NCBI GenBank assembly: GCA_016721005.1
Contig: JADKJM010000003.1
Coordinates: forward strand, 62,001 to 126,000
Direction of reading: 5' to 3'
DNA: 64,000 nucleotides
Source of the DNA: Flavobacteriales bacterium
GTDB lineage: Bacteria; Bacteroidota; Bacteroidia; Flavobacteriales_F; PHOS-HE28
The first letter of the stretch is position 1, and each line of letters opens with the position of its first letter. A program made the position numbers and the translations under genes. The notes under the pieces are model-generated. The model was not told where the DNA came from and did not search any database. It saw nothing but the letters and a program-made list of their open reading frames with translations. Shown one piece after another: positions 26,446 to 34,959 of the stretch.

Positions 26446-27164
26446 CCGAGCACGTCGATATCCTGTGCATCACGGCACATCCGGATGATGTGGAGATCAG
26501 CATGGCCGGAACGGTGCTTCACCATATAGCGCTGGGTCATTCGGTCGGCTTGGTGGAACTGACCGCCGGTGAATTGGGAACGCGCGGTACACCGGAATTG
26601 CGACGGACCGAAGCAGAGGCTGCGCGTCGTGTTCTTGGTGCAGCGTTCCGTTACCAACTCGGGTTGCCCGATGGTTTCCTCCGCGCGGATCGTGAAAGCC
26701 TGATCACCGTCGTGAAAACCATCCGGCGTCATCGCCCGCGTGTGGTGTTGACGAACGCCATCCGCGATCGTCATCCGGACCACGGTCGCGCCGCGGAATT
26801 GGTGGCGGAGGCCTGTTTCCTCAGTGGTCTCCGGCGCATCGATACCACGCACGAAGGCGTTGCGCAAGAAGCATGGCGGCCAACCACATTGCTGCATGCG
26901 ATCCAGGACCGCTACATCGATCCCGACATCGTCTTCGACATCACCCCGCATTGGGAGAAGAAGTTGGAAGCCCTGCTGTGTTTCAAGTCGCAGTTCCATG
27001 ATCCGGCGAGTACGGAACCCACAAGCCCGATCGCTCGTCCGGATTTCCTTCCCTTCCTCGAAGGCCGTACCCGCGAGATGGGGCGTTCGATCATGGTCGG
27101 GTTCGGTGAAGGCTTCACCACGAGTCGGCCATTCGGCGTGAAGAACGTGTTGGATCTGATCTGA
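26442..27164 (+). CDS. bshB1: Bacillithiol biosynthesis deacetylase BshB1 (PIG-L family)
   Basis: 240 residues from ATG 26442. PIG-L zinc motifs are clear: AHPDDVEISMAG (His, Asp, Asp), RHPDHGRAAEL (HPDH). ELTAGELGTRGTPELRRTEAEAA and the C-terminal VGFGEGF are typical of BshB1. The enzyme removes acetyl from N-acetylglucosaminyl malate, the second step of bacillithiol synthesis, in the cytoplasm. Translation is coupled to the peroxidase gene upstream. It is convergent with the flippase gene, with only 8 bases between stops. Confidence 0.88.
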   Translation: MTEHVDILCITAHPDDVEISMAGTVLHHIALGHSVGLVELTAGELGTRGTPELRRTEAEAARRVLGAAFRYQLGLPDGFLRADRESLITVVKTIRRHRPRVVLTNAIRDRHPDHGRAAELVAEACFLSGLRRIDTTHEGVAQEAWRPTTLLHAIQDRYIDPDIVFDITPHWEKKLEALLCFKSQFHDPASTEPTSPIARPDFLPFLEGRTREMGRSIMVGFGEGFTTSRPFGVKNVLDLI

Positions 27165-27172
27165 TCCACCGA

Positions 27173-28429
27173 TCACCGACCCACCATCCGGATCCACAGG
27201 GTGCGGAGGCGCTCCACATCATCCGCATTGGGCAGGTAGTGCCGCATGTGCGCACGGGTGATGCGATTGAAAATGAAGATCTGGTAGAGTACTGCGGAAC
27301 AGTACGCGAGACTCGTGGTGATGGCCGCACCGGTCAGGCCCATGGAAGGGATCACCTGATAGCCCACTATAAGGGTGATCACCAACCCGATCCCGGAACC
27401 GATCGTGTTGTGATGGACGCGGCCGCTTCCGCTGAGGTAATGACTCAAGGCTTGCGATGCGCTCATTGCCACGAGTCCCGGGGACATCCATGCGATCAAC
27501 GGGGCAATGCCCACAACCTCGGGACCGAAGACCAGTTGATACACGGTGTCGGGAAGAAGCAGCAGGATGATCACCGTACACAAGGCGATCAACGTGGCGA
27601 TCTTCAGGACCGTGAGGCTCAGGTCCCGTTGGCGTTCGAGGTCCGCGGTATTGCTCACACGGGCATACAGGACCGTGCCCAGGCTCTTCGGTACCAGCCA
27701 AGCGCTTTCCGCGAGTTGGGTGGTGACGGAGTACAGGCCGAGCAGTGCGGATCCCTGCATGCGGTCGATCAACAAGTACACGAACCGGTAGTTGAGCAGC
27801 TGCAATCCGTTGGCGAGCTGCGACAGCGCGCCCAACCGGAAGAGTTCCACCAGTGGATGACCGACGGCAGTGATGCGCGAACCTCCATCCGTGAGAAGAA
27901 GGCCGCCGATCAATGCGATGACACCATCCGCGACGAAGCCCGCATGGATATAATCCATTACGGTCGCGCCATCATACTGGACAAGGATCGTGAACGCAGC
28001 GAGCAGCAGGATCGATTGCACAAGCAGAAGGGAATTGTGCGCGCCATAGCGTTCGCGACCCAACAACAGGTTGCTGTGGATCCCCGTGATGGAACGCAGC
28101 CACGCCAGAAGGACGGTCGGTAGCACGTACTCCGTGGGCACCATCGGAAGCCACCGCATGATCACCCACGCAACAGTGGCCGTGATGATGGCCCAGCCGT
28201 ACGAGGGCCATCGCAGTGTGGAGGTCGCATAGCGTGCAGCGAGGTAGACCAACCCACCGCCACCGACGATATTGTTGAAGAGAAGGATGAAGGTGATGCC
28301 GAGGATGATGAGCGCGATGGTGCCCACACCATCCATCCCCAAGGTCCGCGCGGACACGGCGACCAGCAACAGGTTCGCGACGGCGATGAGCACCCGCGTA
28401 CCGATCGTGCCGATGACAGGAAGGATCAT
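27173..28429 (-). CDS. Polysaccharide flippase (MATE/Wzx-like)
   Basis: 418 residues with about twelve hydrophobic segments spread over the whole length (IGTRVLIAVANLLLVAVSA, IALIILGITFILLFNNIVG, and others) and the WLVPKSLGTVLYARVSN segment typical of the Wzx family. It would move lipid-linked glycan repeats across the inner membrane. The start overlaps the stop of the GINT1-like gene by 4 bases. Last gene of a three-gene glycan cluster. Confidence 0.82.
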   Translation of the reverse strand: MILPVIGTIGTRVLIAVANLLLVAVSARTLGMDGVGTIALIILGITFILLFNNIVGGGGLVYLAARYATSTLRWPSYGWAIITATVAWVIMRWLPMVPTEYVLPTVLLAWLRSITGIHSNLLLGRERYGAHNSLLLVQSILLLAAFTILVQYDGATVMDYIHAGFVADGVIALIGGLLLTDGGSRITAVGHPLVELFRLGALSQLANGLQLLNYRFVYLLIDRMQGSALLGLYSVTTQLAESAWLVPKSLGTVLYARVSNTADLERQRDLSLTVLKIATLIALCTVIILLLLPDTVYQLVFGPEVVGIAPLIAWMSPGLVAMSASQALSHYLSGSGRVHHNTIGSGIGLVITLIVGYQVIPSMGLTGAAITTSLAYCSAVLYQIFIFNRITRAHMRHYLPNADDVERLRTLWIRMVGR

Positions 28430-30012
28430 GCGCCCTCGTCCTTCTTGCGTGAATGGCGTCGTTTGCTGCGGCTCGCGTTCGCCTTCTTGCCTGAAACAAC
28501 AGGGCTTCGTAGGCCATCCACCAGCGTCACATCGCCCATGCCCGATACGGTCCGGACACCGAGTCCATAGGACGTGGCCCGAAAGCCCTCGATCCGCTGG
28601 ACCTCCTCCTCGGCAAAGCCGTGTTCGTCCAAACGCGTGATCCGGTTCAACACCACAATGGATGCGTGCGGATCGGAGGCATCGAGGGCAGGCCGGTAGA
28701 GCGCGCCTTCATGTTCGAACGGCACACCGGCTGGTCGCGCGGAACGCACGTCCCATTTCACAGGCCCGGACCCGACCTGCACGAACGGCCCGAATGGCGA
28801 AGCGGAATGATGGATGACCAGGTCCGTATCGCCATCCGCATCCTCGGTGCCCATGAGCCACCATCGATGGCGGAATTGAAAGAGAGTTGGTGCATGCACG
28901 CCGAACTCAGCGATGGTCGAACCTTTCTCCAGACCGTCGTTGGTCGTGTTCAGTTGATACAACTCGATCCTGTCGTCATCGATCGAACCCTGCAGGACAT
29001 GGACCTTGCCTTCGATCAGGAGCGTGAACGGATACTCATGGCGCCCATCGATGTCCAACATCGTGCGTGATCGTTTCAGGATGTTATCGGGTTTTGGTCT
29101 CACGCGTGAGATCAGCGAATGGCCATCCTCAATGGTCAACTTGCGATAGAGCACGTTCAATTCACCTTCATCATCCATGTACCCGAAGGGTTCCAGACGC
29201 GCCTTCCCTTTGGATGTTGCGGGCATCCACCGGACGTTCATGCTCGCATTTTCCCGCAGCAACGCATGAACCGGTTGGTGCAGGATCCCGATGTTCCATT
29301 CGCCGATGGATGGGGAGGATGACCCACGACCGGTGCTTCCGAGGAGTTTCCTGAAACGATGGGAGAGAAGGGTGAAGAAACCCGGGAAGGGGATCGCGAT
29401 CAGTTCATCCTCCGATGGTGGCGGCACCGATACGCCGGTGGCGATGCGTTCCTGCATCACTGCGGCCGGCCAACCCATGATGCTTTCCAGGATCTGGTCC
29501 GCGCAGGCAGCAGGATCCTCCGGCCGGGACCGGAAGCAACCGTTCAGCAGGACACCACCACTGGTGCTCTCCAGAAGGTCAGCGTGGACCGTGGGCCACC
29601 CAAGGAAGGATTCACGCATTCCGGTCGGCACCGATCGCGGGGAGGAGTTGTCCGCGTTGCGGAACTCCCACACTTCCTGCCCCGTTCTTCCTCGGTAGGT
29701 GGATCCATCGGCGCCACCCACGCACAACACCACGTCCGCTTGGTGTGAGATCGGATCATTCACGGAGAATTCCGGTCCGAGGTCCTGGGCGTTCTCCGGT
29801 TCGCCCAACGCGCCGAACCCCTGCATGGCTTGCACAACGTATCGATCGAACATCGCTCCGCCGCGCGGTGCATCGCGCACATCGGTAACCGCGATGGATC
29901 CGATCCATTCCACTCCCTTCACCGCACGCAATTTCTCCAACGCCATGTGCTCCCAATGGCGCAAGGGCAGGGGCCCGATCAACGCGGCCAGCTTCACACG
30001 ATCAATGGCCAT
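28426..30012 (-). CDS. Glycan biosynthesis protein with GINT1-like propeller domain
   Basis: 528 residues from ATG 30012. Residues ~1-210 look like a nucleotide- or formyltransferase-like alpha/beta domain (LAALIGPLPLRHWEHMALEKL, ADVVLCVGG, GWPAAVMQERI). Residues ~240-500 match the domain found in plant glucosamine inositolphosphorylceramide transferase: EWNIGI, LEPFGYMDDEG, HEYPFTLLIEGKVHVL, DRIELYQL, APTLFQFRHRWWLMGT, DLVIHHSASPFGPF and RSARPAGVPFEHEGALYRP. In bacteria this pairing is found in polysaccharide loci. A basic Lys/Arg-rich tail ends the protein. Sandwiched and coupled between GT4 and flippase genes; exact reaction unknown. Confidence 0.7.
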   Translation of the reverse strand: MAIDRVKLAALIGPLPLRHWEHMALEKLRAVKGVEWIGSIAVTDVRDAPRGGAMFDRYVVQAMQGFGALGEPENAQDLGPEFSVNDPISHQADVVLCVGGADGSTYRGRTGQEVWEFRNADNSSPRSVPTGMRESFLGWPTVHADLLESTSGGVLLNGCFRSRPEDPAACADQILESIMGWPAAVMQERIATGVSVPPPSEDELIAIPFPGFFTLLSHRFRKLLGSTGRGSSSPSIGEWNIGILHQPVHALLRENASMNVRWMPATSKGKARLEPFGYMDDEGELNVLYRKLTIEDGHSLISRVRPKPDNILKRSRTMLDIDGRHEYPFTLLIEGKVHVLQGSIDDDRIELYQLNTTNDGLEKGSTIAEFGVHAPTLFQFRHRWWLMGTEDADGDTDLVIHHSASPFGPFVQVGSGPVKWDVRSARPAGVPFEHEGALYRPALDASDPHASIVVLNRITRLDEHGFAEEEVQRIEGFRATSYGLGVRTVSGMGDVTLVDGLRSPVVSGKKANASRSKRRHSRKKDEGA

Positions 30013-31159
30013 GCGTGAGGATGCGTTCGTAGATCGCGTGGAAGGCATTGCCCACCGCGGTGGGACTGAAGTCGCTTGCCACGCTGTTGCGGATGGCGGC
30101 GGGATCGTAGCGCCCGGCGTTGCGCGTGAGGTCGATCATCGCATCGGCCAATGCCTTGTCGTCGCCGGGTCCGATCAGCATTCCGTTCACCGGTTTGATG
30201 AACGCGATCGGTCCACCGCATCGTGTGGCGATCACCGGCTTTCCTTGGGCCAATGCTTCACCAGTGACCACACTGAAGGTTTCCACATAACTGTTCACGA
30301 TCACGGCGAAGGTGCGACCCATCTGATCAAGGACTTCAGCGTTCGGCATGCGGCCAAGGAATCGGACCCGGTCACCAAGTTCCAATTCCTTCACGAGATC
30401 CACCAACATCCGGCGATCAGGCCCATCACCGATGATGGATAAACGATGCCCTGGTTCCGCTGCACGGGTTGCCGCCAATGCCCTGAGCACACCGCTCACG
30501 TTCTTCGTCTTGTCCACCAGATCGGCCACCATCAGGAATTCACCAGGTGTTCCCGCCGATGGCAGCCGCCGGTCCAATCCCGGCACCACGTTGGGGACCA
30601 CATCGTACCCCGCACAGAGGTCGAACCGGACCAATTGCTCACCCAACCAGTTCGAAACGGCGGTGATCGCCGACGCTCCATGGAACAACCGGCGGTTGAT
30701 GAACTTGAAGAGCGCACTCTTGGCGGCGAACGTTCCATCAAGGTACTCGCTGCTCTGTTCACTGATGAGGTAGGGCGTTCCGTGTCGGAAACGGATCCAA
30801 CGCGCGAAGAGTACGGGTCGAACGAGGATGTACGCGTGGATCAGGTCGGGTCGGCCTCGTTCCTGCACGACCCTGTGCCAGCCTCGGGTGGCTGCCATCC
30901 AGTACCGGACGGCATTCACGGCCTTTCGATACGCCGTCCATCGGGATGTATTCGCCGGATATCTGAGAACGAGTTCCCATAGACCATCGGTCTCCCTTAA
31001 CTGTTCACGTGCGACATGTTCCCCAGCGGCGTAACTCTCCACATGCACCACGCTCATTTGCGCGAAGGCCGCTGTTGCTTGGGCTTGCTTCCTCAGGAAA
31101 TCACCCAATTGCGGGTCCTTGCGGCCGGGGTACCACTTGGGCAGGAAGAGCACATGCAT
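30002..31159 (-). CDS. Glycosyltransferase family 4 protein
   Basis: 385 residues from ATG 31159 (MHVLFLPKWYPG is a usual GT4 beginning). The Rossmann donor domain has FLMVADLVDKTKNVSG, HRLSIIGDGPDRRMLV, VRFLGRMPNAEVLDQM and SVVTGEALAQGKPVIATRCGG (the E-rich sugar nucleotide motif). Retaining transferase in the cytoplasm, probably adding a sugar to a lipid-linked glycan. Overlaps the next gene by 11 bases. The element TACTTTGCGC about 18 bases upstream could be its promoter. Confidence 0.85.
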   Translation of the reverse strand: MHVLFLPKWYPGRKDPQLGDFLRKQAQATAAFAQMSVVHVESYAAGEHVAREQLRETDGLWELVLRYPANTSRWTAYRKAVNAVRYWMAATRGWHRVVQERGRPDLIHAYILVRPVLFARWIRFRHGTPYLISEQSSEYLDGTFAAKSALFKFINRRLFHGASAITAVSNWLGEQLVRFDLCAGYDVVPNVVPGLDRRLPSAGTPGEFLMVADLVDKTKNVSGVLRALAATRAAEPGHRLSIIGDGPDRRMLVDLVKELELGDRVRFLGRMPNAEVLDQMGRTFAVIVNSYVETFSVVTGEALAQGKPVIATRCGGPIAFIKPVNGMLIGPGDDKALADAMIDLTRNAGRYDPAAIRNSVASDFSPTAVGNAFHAIYERILTHGH

Positions 31160-31221
31160 GGACCTGCGCAAAGTACATCGCTGCTGATGTTCACTTCGTG
31201 ATCCGCTCGGATGTGTCACGC

Positions 31222-31229
31222 TATATTTG
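31222..31229 (+). promoter_or_regulatory. Candidate -7 box for tRNA-His
   Basis: TATATTTG, a perfect TAnnTTTG match, 27 bases before the tRNA 5' end. No clear -33 TTG was found at the right distance. Confidence 0.5.
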
Positions 31230-31256
31230 CCGCCCGCCGGAGCGATCCGGCTTCGT

Positions 31257-31331
31257 GGTGGATGTAGCTCAGTTGGTTAGAGCGCCGGATTGTGGTTCCG
31301 GAGGTCGCCGGTTCAAGCCCGGTCTTCCACC
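31257..31331 (+). tRNA. tRNA-His (GTG)
   Basis: Full cloverleaf: acceptor GTGGATG/CTTCCAC (one T-T mismatch), D-arm with AGCTCAGTTGGTTAGAGC, anticodon arm CCGGA-TTGTGGT-TCCGG with anticodon GTG, and T-arm GCCGG-TTCAAGC-CCGGT. An extra G at 31257 faces C at 31331, the histidine-specific G-1:C73 pair. CCA is not encoded. Confidence 0.93.
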
Positions 31332-31340
31332 CAAGGAAGA

Positions 31341-31362
31341 AGCCCCGTTGAGGGGCTTTTTC
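31341..31362 (+). terminator. Intrinsic terminator of tRNA-His
   Basis: AGCCCC-GTTGA-GGGGCT hairpin followed directly by TTTTC, 9 bases after the tRNA. Confidence 0.8.
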
Positions 31363-31378
31363 TGTTGGGGTGGTCTTG

Positions 31379-32368
31379 TCACTTCGGATCGGCCGAGTGC
31401 TTTGCATTACCGAGTACCGTCTCCTTGGTCCAAGTGATGCGTTCGCGGAATGGCGATCTGCGTTGCGGACACTCATCCAACCGGCAAATGCTGCAGCTGG
31501 CTGGTATGCAAGGGTCCATGTGAATGAAGAGTTCCACCTCGCCGGCCTGCTGATCATTCACCAGTCGCTCCATGGTCGCGATCTCGCTATGGGCTTGCTC
31601 CAAAGTGTAATACCATGGCAGCGTCACATGGCAATCGATGTGCAGGACCGGTCCGTACTTGATCATCCGGAAGTTGTGCATGTCCACCCATTGCGGAACA
31701 CGGGCGTCCTCCAATCGGGCGATCACCGATGACGCGAGATCCAGGTCCGCCTCATCCATGATCCCGGCAACGGACCTGCGGAAAATGCGCAAGCCAGTGT
31801 AGATGATATACAGTGCGAAGACCATGGCGAAGACCTGATCCAGCCAGAGGATCCCTGTGATCCGGATGAGGATCAACCCGACGACCATGGCGGCCGTGCT
31901 CCATGCATCGCTGAGCAGGTGTGCCCCACCGGCTTCCATGGTGATGGACCGCGACCGTTTGCCGCGCCGTTGCAAGGCGATCCCCATGACCAGATTGACC
32001 GCGCCTGCGAAGCCGGTTAGAAGGATCCCGACGTCAAGATCATGCAAATGCTGGCCGGCAAGTAGCGCCGCGATCGCCCGCCAAATGATGAGCCCTCCGG
32101 CCAGGACCACAAGACCACCTTCGATCCCTGCACTGATGAATTCCACCTTGCCATGACCATACGGATGTTCGCGGTCACGCGGTTTTGCGGAAAGGATGAG
32201 ACTGTACAAAGCGAATCCGCCGGCCACTACGTTGACGATGCTCTCCAGCGCATCGCTCAGGATGGTATTGCTGTGTGTCGTCCGCCACGCCACGAACTTC
32301 ACGCCGGCCAGTACGATGCCCACCACCAGGACGACCGTCTGCAAACGGATGTTGGACGAAGCCTTCAT
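31379..32368 (-). CDS. Cation diffusion facilitator (CDF) transporter with Cys-rich tail
   Basis: 329 residues. Six hydrophobic segments in the first 210 residues; the two metal-site motifs are LSDALES (TM2) and HLLSDAW (TM5, HxxxD). HPYGHGKVE after TM2 is typical. A cytoplasmic ferredoxin-like domain follows (~215-290), ending with FIHMDPC. The C-terminus adds CX4CX2CX4C (CIPASCSICRLDEC), which is not part of the standard CDF fold and could bind Zn or another soft metal. Function: efflux of Zn, Fe or Co in exchange for protons at the inner membrane. Divergent from nhaD. Confidence 0.87.
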   Translation of the reverse strand: MKASSNIRLQTVVLVVGIVLAGVKFVAWRTTHSNTILSDALESIVNVVAGGFALYSLILSAKPRDREHPYGHGKVEFISAGIEGGLVVLAGGLIIWRAIAALLAGQHLHDLDVGILLTGFAGAVNLVMGIALQRRGKRSRSITMEAGGAHLLSDAWSTAAMVVGLILIRITGILWLDQVFAMVFALYIIYTGLRIFRRSVAGIMDEADLDLASSVIARLEDARVPQWVDMHNFRMIKYGPVLHIDCHVTLPWYYTLEQAHSEIATMERLVNDQQAGEVELFIHMDPCIPASCSICRLDECPQRRSPFRERITWTKETVLGNAKHSADPK

Positions 32369-32440
32369 GCGGCAAGTTTATACAGAAGAACCTGTGAGCC
32401 TCGGTTGGTTCATCGTCCTGCGGCTTAATCTTGCCGCATG
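32366..32440. promoter_or_regulatory. Divergent control region with start codons inside an inverted repeat
   Basis: CATGCGGCAAG (32366-32376) and CTTGCCGCATG (32430-32440) are perfect complements 53 bases apart, so both genes read CTTGCCGC directly before ATG. TAAACTTG (minus) and TAATCTTG (plus) are 7 of 8 to the TAnnTTTG box and overlap these arms. The -7 boxes 4 bases before ATG imply nearly leaderless transcripts. Confidence 0.45.
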
Positions 32441-33734
32441 TATTTCGCTATCGCCGTCGTGTTCGTGATCGGCTACTTGGGCATCGCTTTGGAGCACCCA
32501 TTGCGGATCAACAAGGCGGCCACCGCATTGCTCACGGGTGTGTTTGTGTGGGTGCTGCTGTCCATGGAGCCGCATGGTGTACCGCAACAACTCGGGGTCG
32601 AACAAACGCTCTCGGACCGGTTGGTGGAACATTTGGGTGATATCGCGGCGATCCTGTTCTTCCTCCTCGGGGCCATGACCATTGTTGAATTGGTGGATGC
32701 ACATGGCGGCTTTTCGGTGATCACCGACAGGATCGGCGGTACGGACAAGGTCCGGCTGATGTGGATCCTCGGTCTCATCACGTTCTTCCTGAGCGCGGCC
32801 TTGGATAACATGACCACCGCGATCGTGATGAGTGCCCTCTTGCGGAAGATCGTCAAGAATAAGCAGGACCTCTGGACCTTCGCCGGCATGGTGATCATCG
32901 CGGCGAATGCGGGCGGGGCTTGGTCGCCGATCGGCGACGTCACCACGATCATGCTCTGGATCGCCGGCCAATTGACCACCTGGAACATCATCCTGAAGCT
33001 CTTGGCGCCGAGCTTGACCTGCTTTGATCCTTCCATTGGTATGGTTCACCTTCACCTTTCGTGGCAAGATCGAGCGATCGGCGAAGGTGGAAACCACCCC
33101 AGGCCAAGCGGGCCTTTCACGCGCGAAGCGGATGTTGGTGCTCATCCTTGGGCTCACTGCGCTACTTGCAGTACCCCTGTTCAAGACCGTCACACATCTG
33201 CCGCCTTACATGGGCATCCTGCTCGGCCTGAGCATGCTGTGGATCGTCACCGAACTCATGCACACGCGATCCACCGATACCGCTGCCGGCCAGTTGCGTG
33301 TTACCGCCGTCCTGCGCCGCGTGGATGTGCCCAGCGTCCTCTTCTTCCTCGGGATACTCACGGCCGTGGCCGGATTGGAAGAGGCGGGACACTTGACGGA
33401 CATGGCGCAATTCCTCGATGGCCACTTGGGGAACATCTACGCCGTGAACACATCCATCGGATTGTTGAGCGCCGTGGTGGACAACGTTCCCTTGGTCGCA
33501 GCGGCCATGGGCATGTACCCCATGACGCAATACCCTGTGGACCACTCCTTCTGGGAATTGCTGGCCTATTGCGCTGGAACAGGAGGGAGCATCCTCATCA
33601 TCGGTTCCGCAGCTGGAGTGGCGACCATGGGCATCCTAGGGATCGATTTCCTCTGGTACCTGCGACGGATCGCGTTCCCTGCTGCACTCGGGTTCTTCGG
33701 TGGGGTCGTCGTCTTCTGGTTGATGTGGCACTAG
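32438..33734 (+). pseudogene. nhaD: Sodium:proton antiporter NhaD, interrupted by a one-base frameshift
   Basis: The first ~195 codons from ATG 32438 encode NhaD (FLLGAMTIVELVDAHGGF, FFLSAALDNMTTAIVM, AANAGGAWSPIGDVTTIMLW). The frame is lost at TGCTTTGAT (33020-33028). Removing one T of 33023-33025 gives CLILPLVWF and continues to the stop at 33734 with VVDNVPLVAAAMGMYPM, GTGGSILIIGSAAGV. The repaired protein would be ~431 residues, with the two mirrored DN(M/V) helices of the ion transporter superfamily. Read as it stands, the N-part would run out of frame to 33829. Inner-membrane Na+/H+ exchange. Either a sequencing error or a recent loss. Confidence 0.82.
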
Positions 33735-33746
33735 CCACAGCGATCC

Positions 33747-34238
33747 TCAGATCGTGCGTACGCCGTGCAATTTGCACAGCCAACCGAGGTGCCCCACATG
33801 CGAACCTTCGTGACGGATCGCGTGGGTGATCACATCACGCACCGTTGTTCCGATAAGCGGGATCCCGGTGGGATCCGGGGCTTCCAGCGCTGTTGATGTC
33901 AACGTCGGCAGATGTGCCATGGCCTTGGCGTGAACCAAGTGGAACATCTCCATGACCGCTTCAATGGGCGGGCATTCCTCCTGTGGCAACCCAGCGCTAC
34001 CGACTGTGAAGTGCTTGGCCCAGGAGAATTTATCGAAGGGTCCGCCGGTGGCCATCAGTAGCAGTCCGTTCTCGCTGGCGGTGAGGTGGGCCATGATCCA
34101 GAAGACTGAATTCAAGATCTTCCCATCGCATTCGAAGCGTCGGTGCAGGTCGTGGTCCTTCAAGCGGTCGAAGTAGGACAACGTGTATTGCCGTGTGCGA
34201 TCCATGACGTGCGCGAGGACTTGTGCTTCGGTGGTCAT
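33747..34238 (-). CDS. DinB-like (DUF1572/DinB_2) protein
   Basis: 163 residues. Four-helix-bundle pattern with His residues in IMAHLTASEN and HAIRHEGSHVGHLGW, which fit the three-His metal site of the DinB/YfiT superfamily. Likely a thiol-dependent transferase or hydrolase of unknown substrate; the family has expanded in bacteria that use bacillithiol, and bshB1 is present in this window. TTGCTTTG a few bases upstream of the start is a 7 of 8 promoter box. Confidence 0.78.
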   Translation of the reverse strand: MTTEAQVLAHVMDRTRQYTLSYFDRLKDHDLHRRFECDGKILNSVFWIMAHLTASENGLLLMATGGPFDKFSWAKHFTVGSAGLPQEECPPIEAVMEMFHLVHAKAMAHLPTLTSTALEAPDPTGIPLIGTTVRDVITHAIRHEGSHVGHLGWLCKLHGVRTI

Positions 34239-34341
34239 GCGTGCAAAGCAAGGAAAGAGTGCGGAAGCACACGAAAAGGCGAGGCGGACTTCGGGGGATC
34301 AGCCGCTACTCGCTTCGATAATTCAGCGAGTGGTCGGGACC

Positions 34342-34560
34342 GCCCGAAGCGGGCTTTTCCGCCGAACGGCGGAGAGGGATTCGATGCAATGGCCGCTTCG
34401 CTTGTTCGGTGAAACGTCGGGATTGCCCGAGACGGGCTATCCTTTGTAGAGGAGGCATCAATGCGAAGGCCGCATCGCTTGTTCGGTGAATCGTCGGGAT
34501 TGCCCGAGACGGGCTATCCCTTGAAGGGGGGCATCAACGCGAAGGCCGCATCGCTTCGCT
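34342..34560. repeat. Tandem ~77-bp repeat with terminator-like hairpins
   Basis: Two copies (34391-34467, 77 bases; 34468-34543, 76 bases) start GGCCGC(T/A)TCGCTTG and contain GCCCGAGACGGGC followed by TATCC. A third copy begins at 34544 and is truncated; a degenerate relative (GCCCGAAGCGGGC then TTTT) is at 34342-34358. No gene lies in 34239-34645; this repeat fills most of it, between the DinB start and tRNA-Ser. Confidence 0.7.
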
Positions 34561-34567
34561 CTGCGCT

Positions 34568-34637
34568 TTCTTGTTCACCTCGCTCATCGGAGCTAGCTCC
34601 GATCGCTCGTTGAACAAGAAAGCCGCCTATCGGCGGC
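34568..34637. repeat. Nested hairpins next to tRNA-Ser
   Basis: Outer arms TTCTTGTTCA (34568-34577) and TGAACAAGAA (34611-34620) enclose a perfect 18-base palindrome (34586-34603, ATCGGAGCT and its complement). A second hairpin, GCCGCC-TATC-GGCGGC (34622-34637), follows and ends 8 bases from the 3' end of tRNA-Ser, where it may act as terminator. Confidence 0.6.
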
Positions 34638-34645
34638 CTTCGCGT

Positions 34646-34735
34646 TGGCGGAGAGGGAGGGATTCGAACCCCCGGTACCCGTGAAGGCACATCTGTTTTC
34701 GAGACAGACCCGATCGACCACTCTGGCACCTCTCC
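34646..34735 (-). tRNA. tRNA-Ser (CGA)
   Basis: A class II tRNA on the minus strand: acceptor GGAGAGG/CCTCTCC, anticodon arm TCTGT-CTCGAAA-ACAGA with anticodon CGA, long variable arm (GTGCCTTCACGGGTACC), T-arm GGGGG-TTCGAAT-CCCTC, discriminator G and encoded CCA. Confidence 0.93.
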
Positions 34736-34859
34736 GAAAGGGGCGGCGAAGATAGACCCGCACTTCGCATGCGAAAATGGTCGGATCTGCGTTCCATCCA
34801 GCGGCCCGTCGAACAGAAGTGCGAACAGCTGTTCATACTGAAGCTGAGGGAATTCATTC

Positions 34860-34867
34860 TACATTTG
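34860..34867 (+). promoter_or_regulatory. Candidate -7 box for rpsA
   Basis: TACATTTG, a perfect TAnnTTTG match, 92 bases upstream of the rpsA ATG. The leader contains a CCCGG/CCGGG hairpin near 34885-34903 that could be a translational control site. Confidence 0.4.
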
Positions 34868-34959
34868 CGGCCCCTTTCGGGAAGCCCGGTACGACGCGCC
34901 GGGTACACACACAAACCCTTTCGGACAGCGTCCTCGGTCCGGGATACAAGTAGAACAGG

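Noticed and set aside
27239..28123. 294-codon plus-strand frame opposite the flippase
   Set aside because: Charged His/Gln/Arg-rich product typical of a reversed membrane-protein gene.
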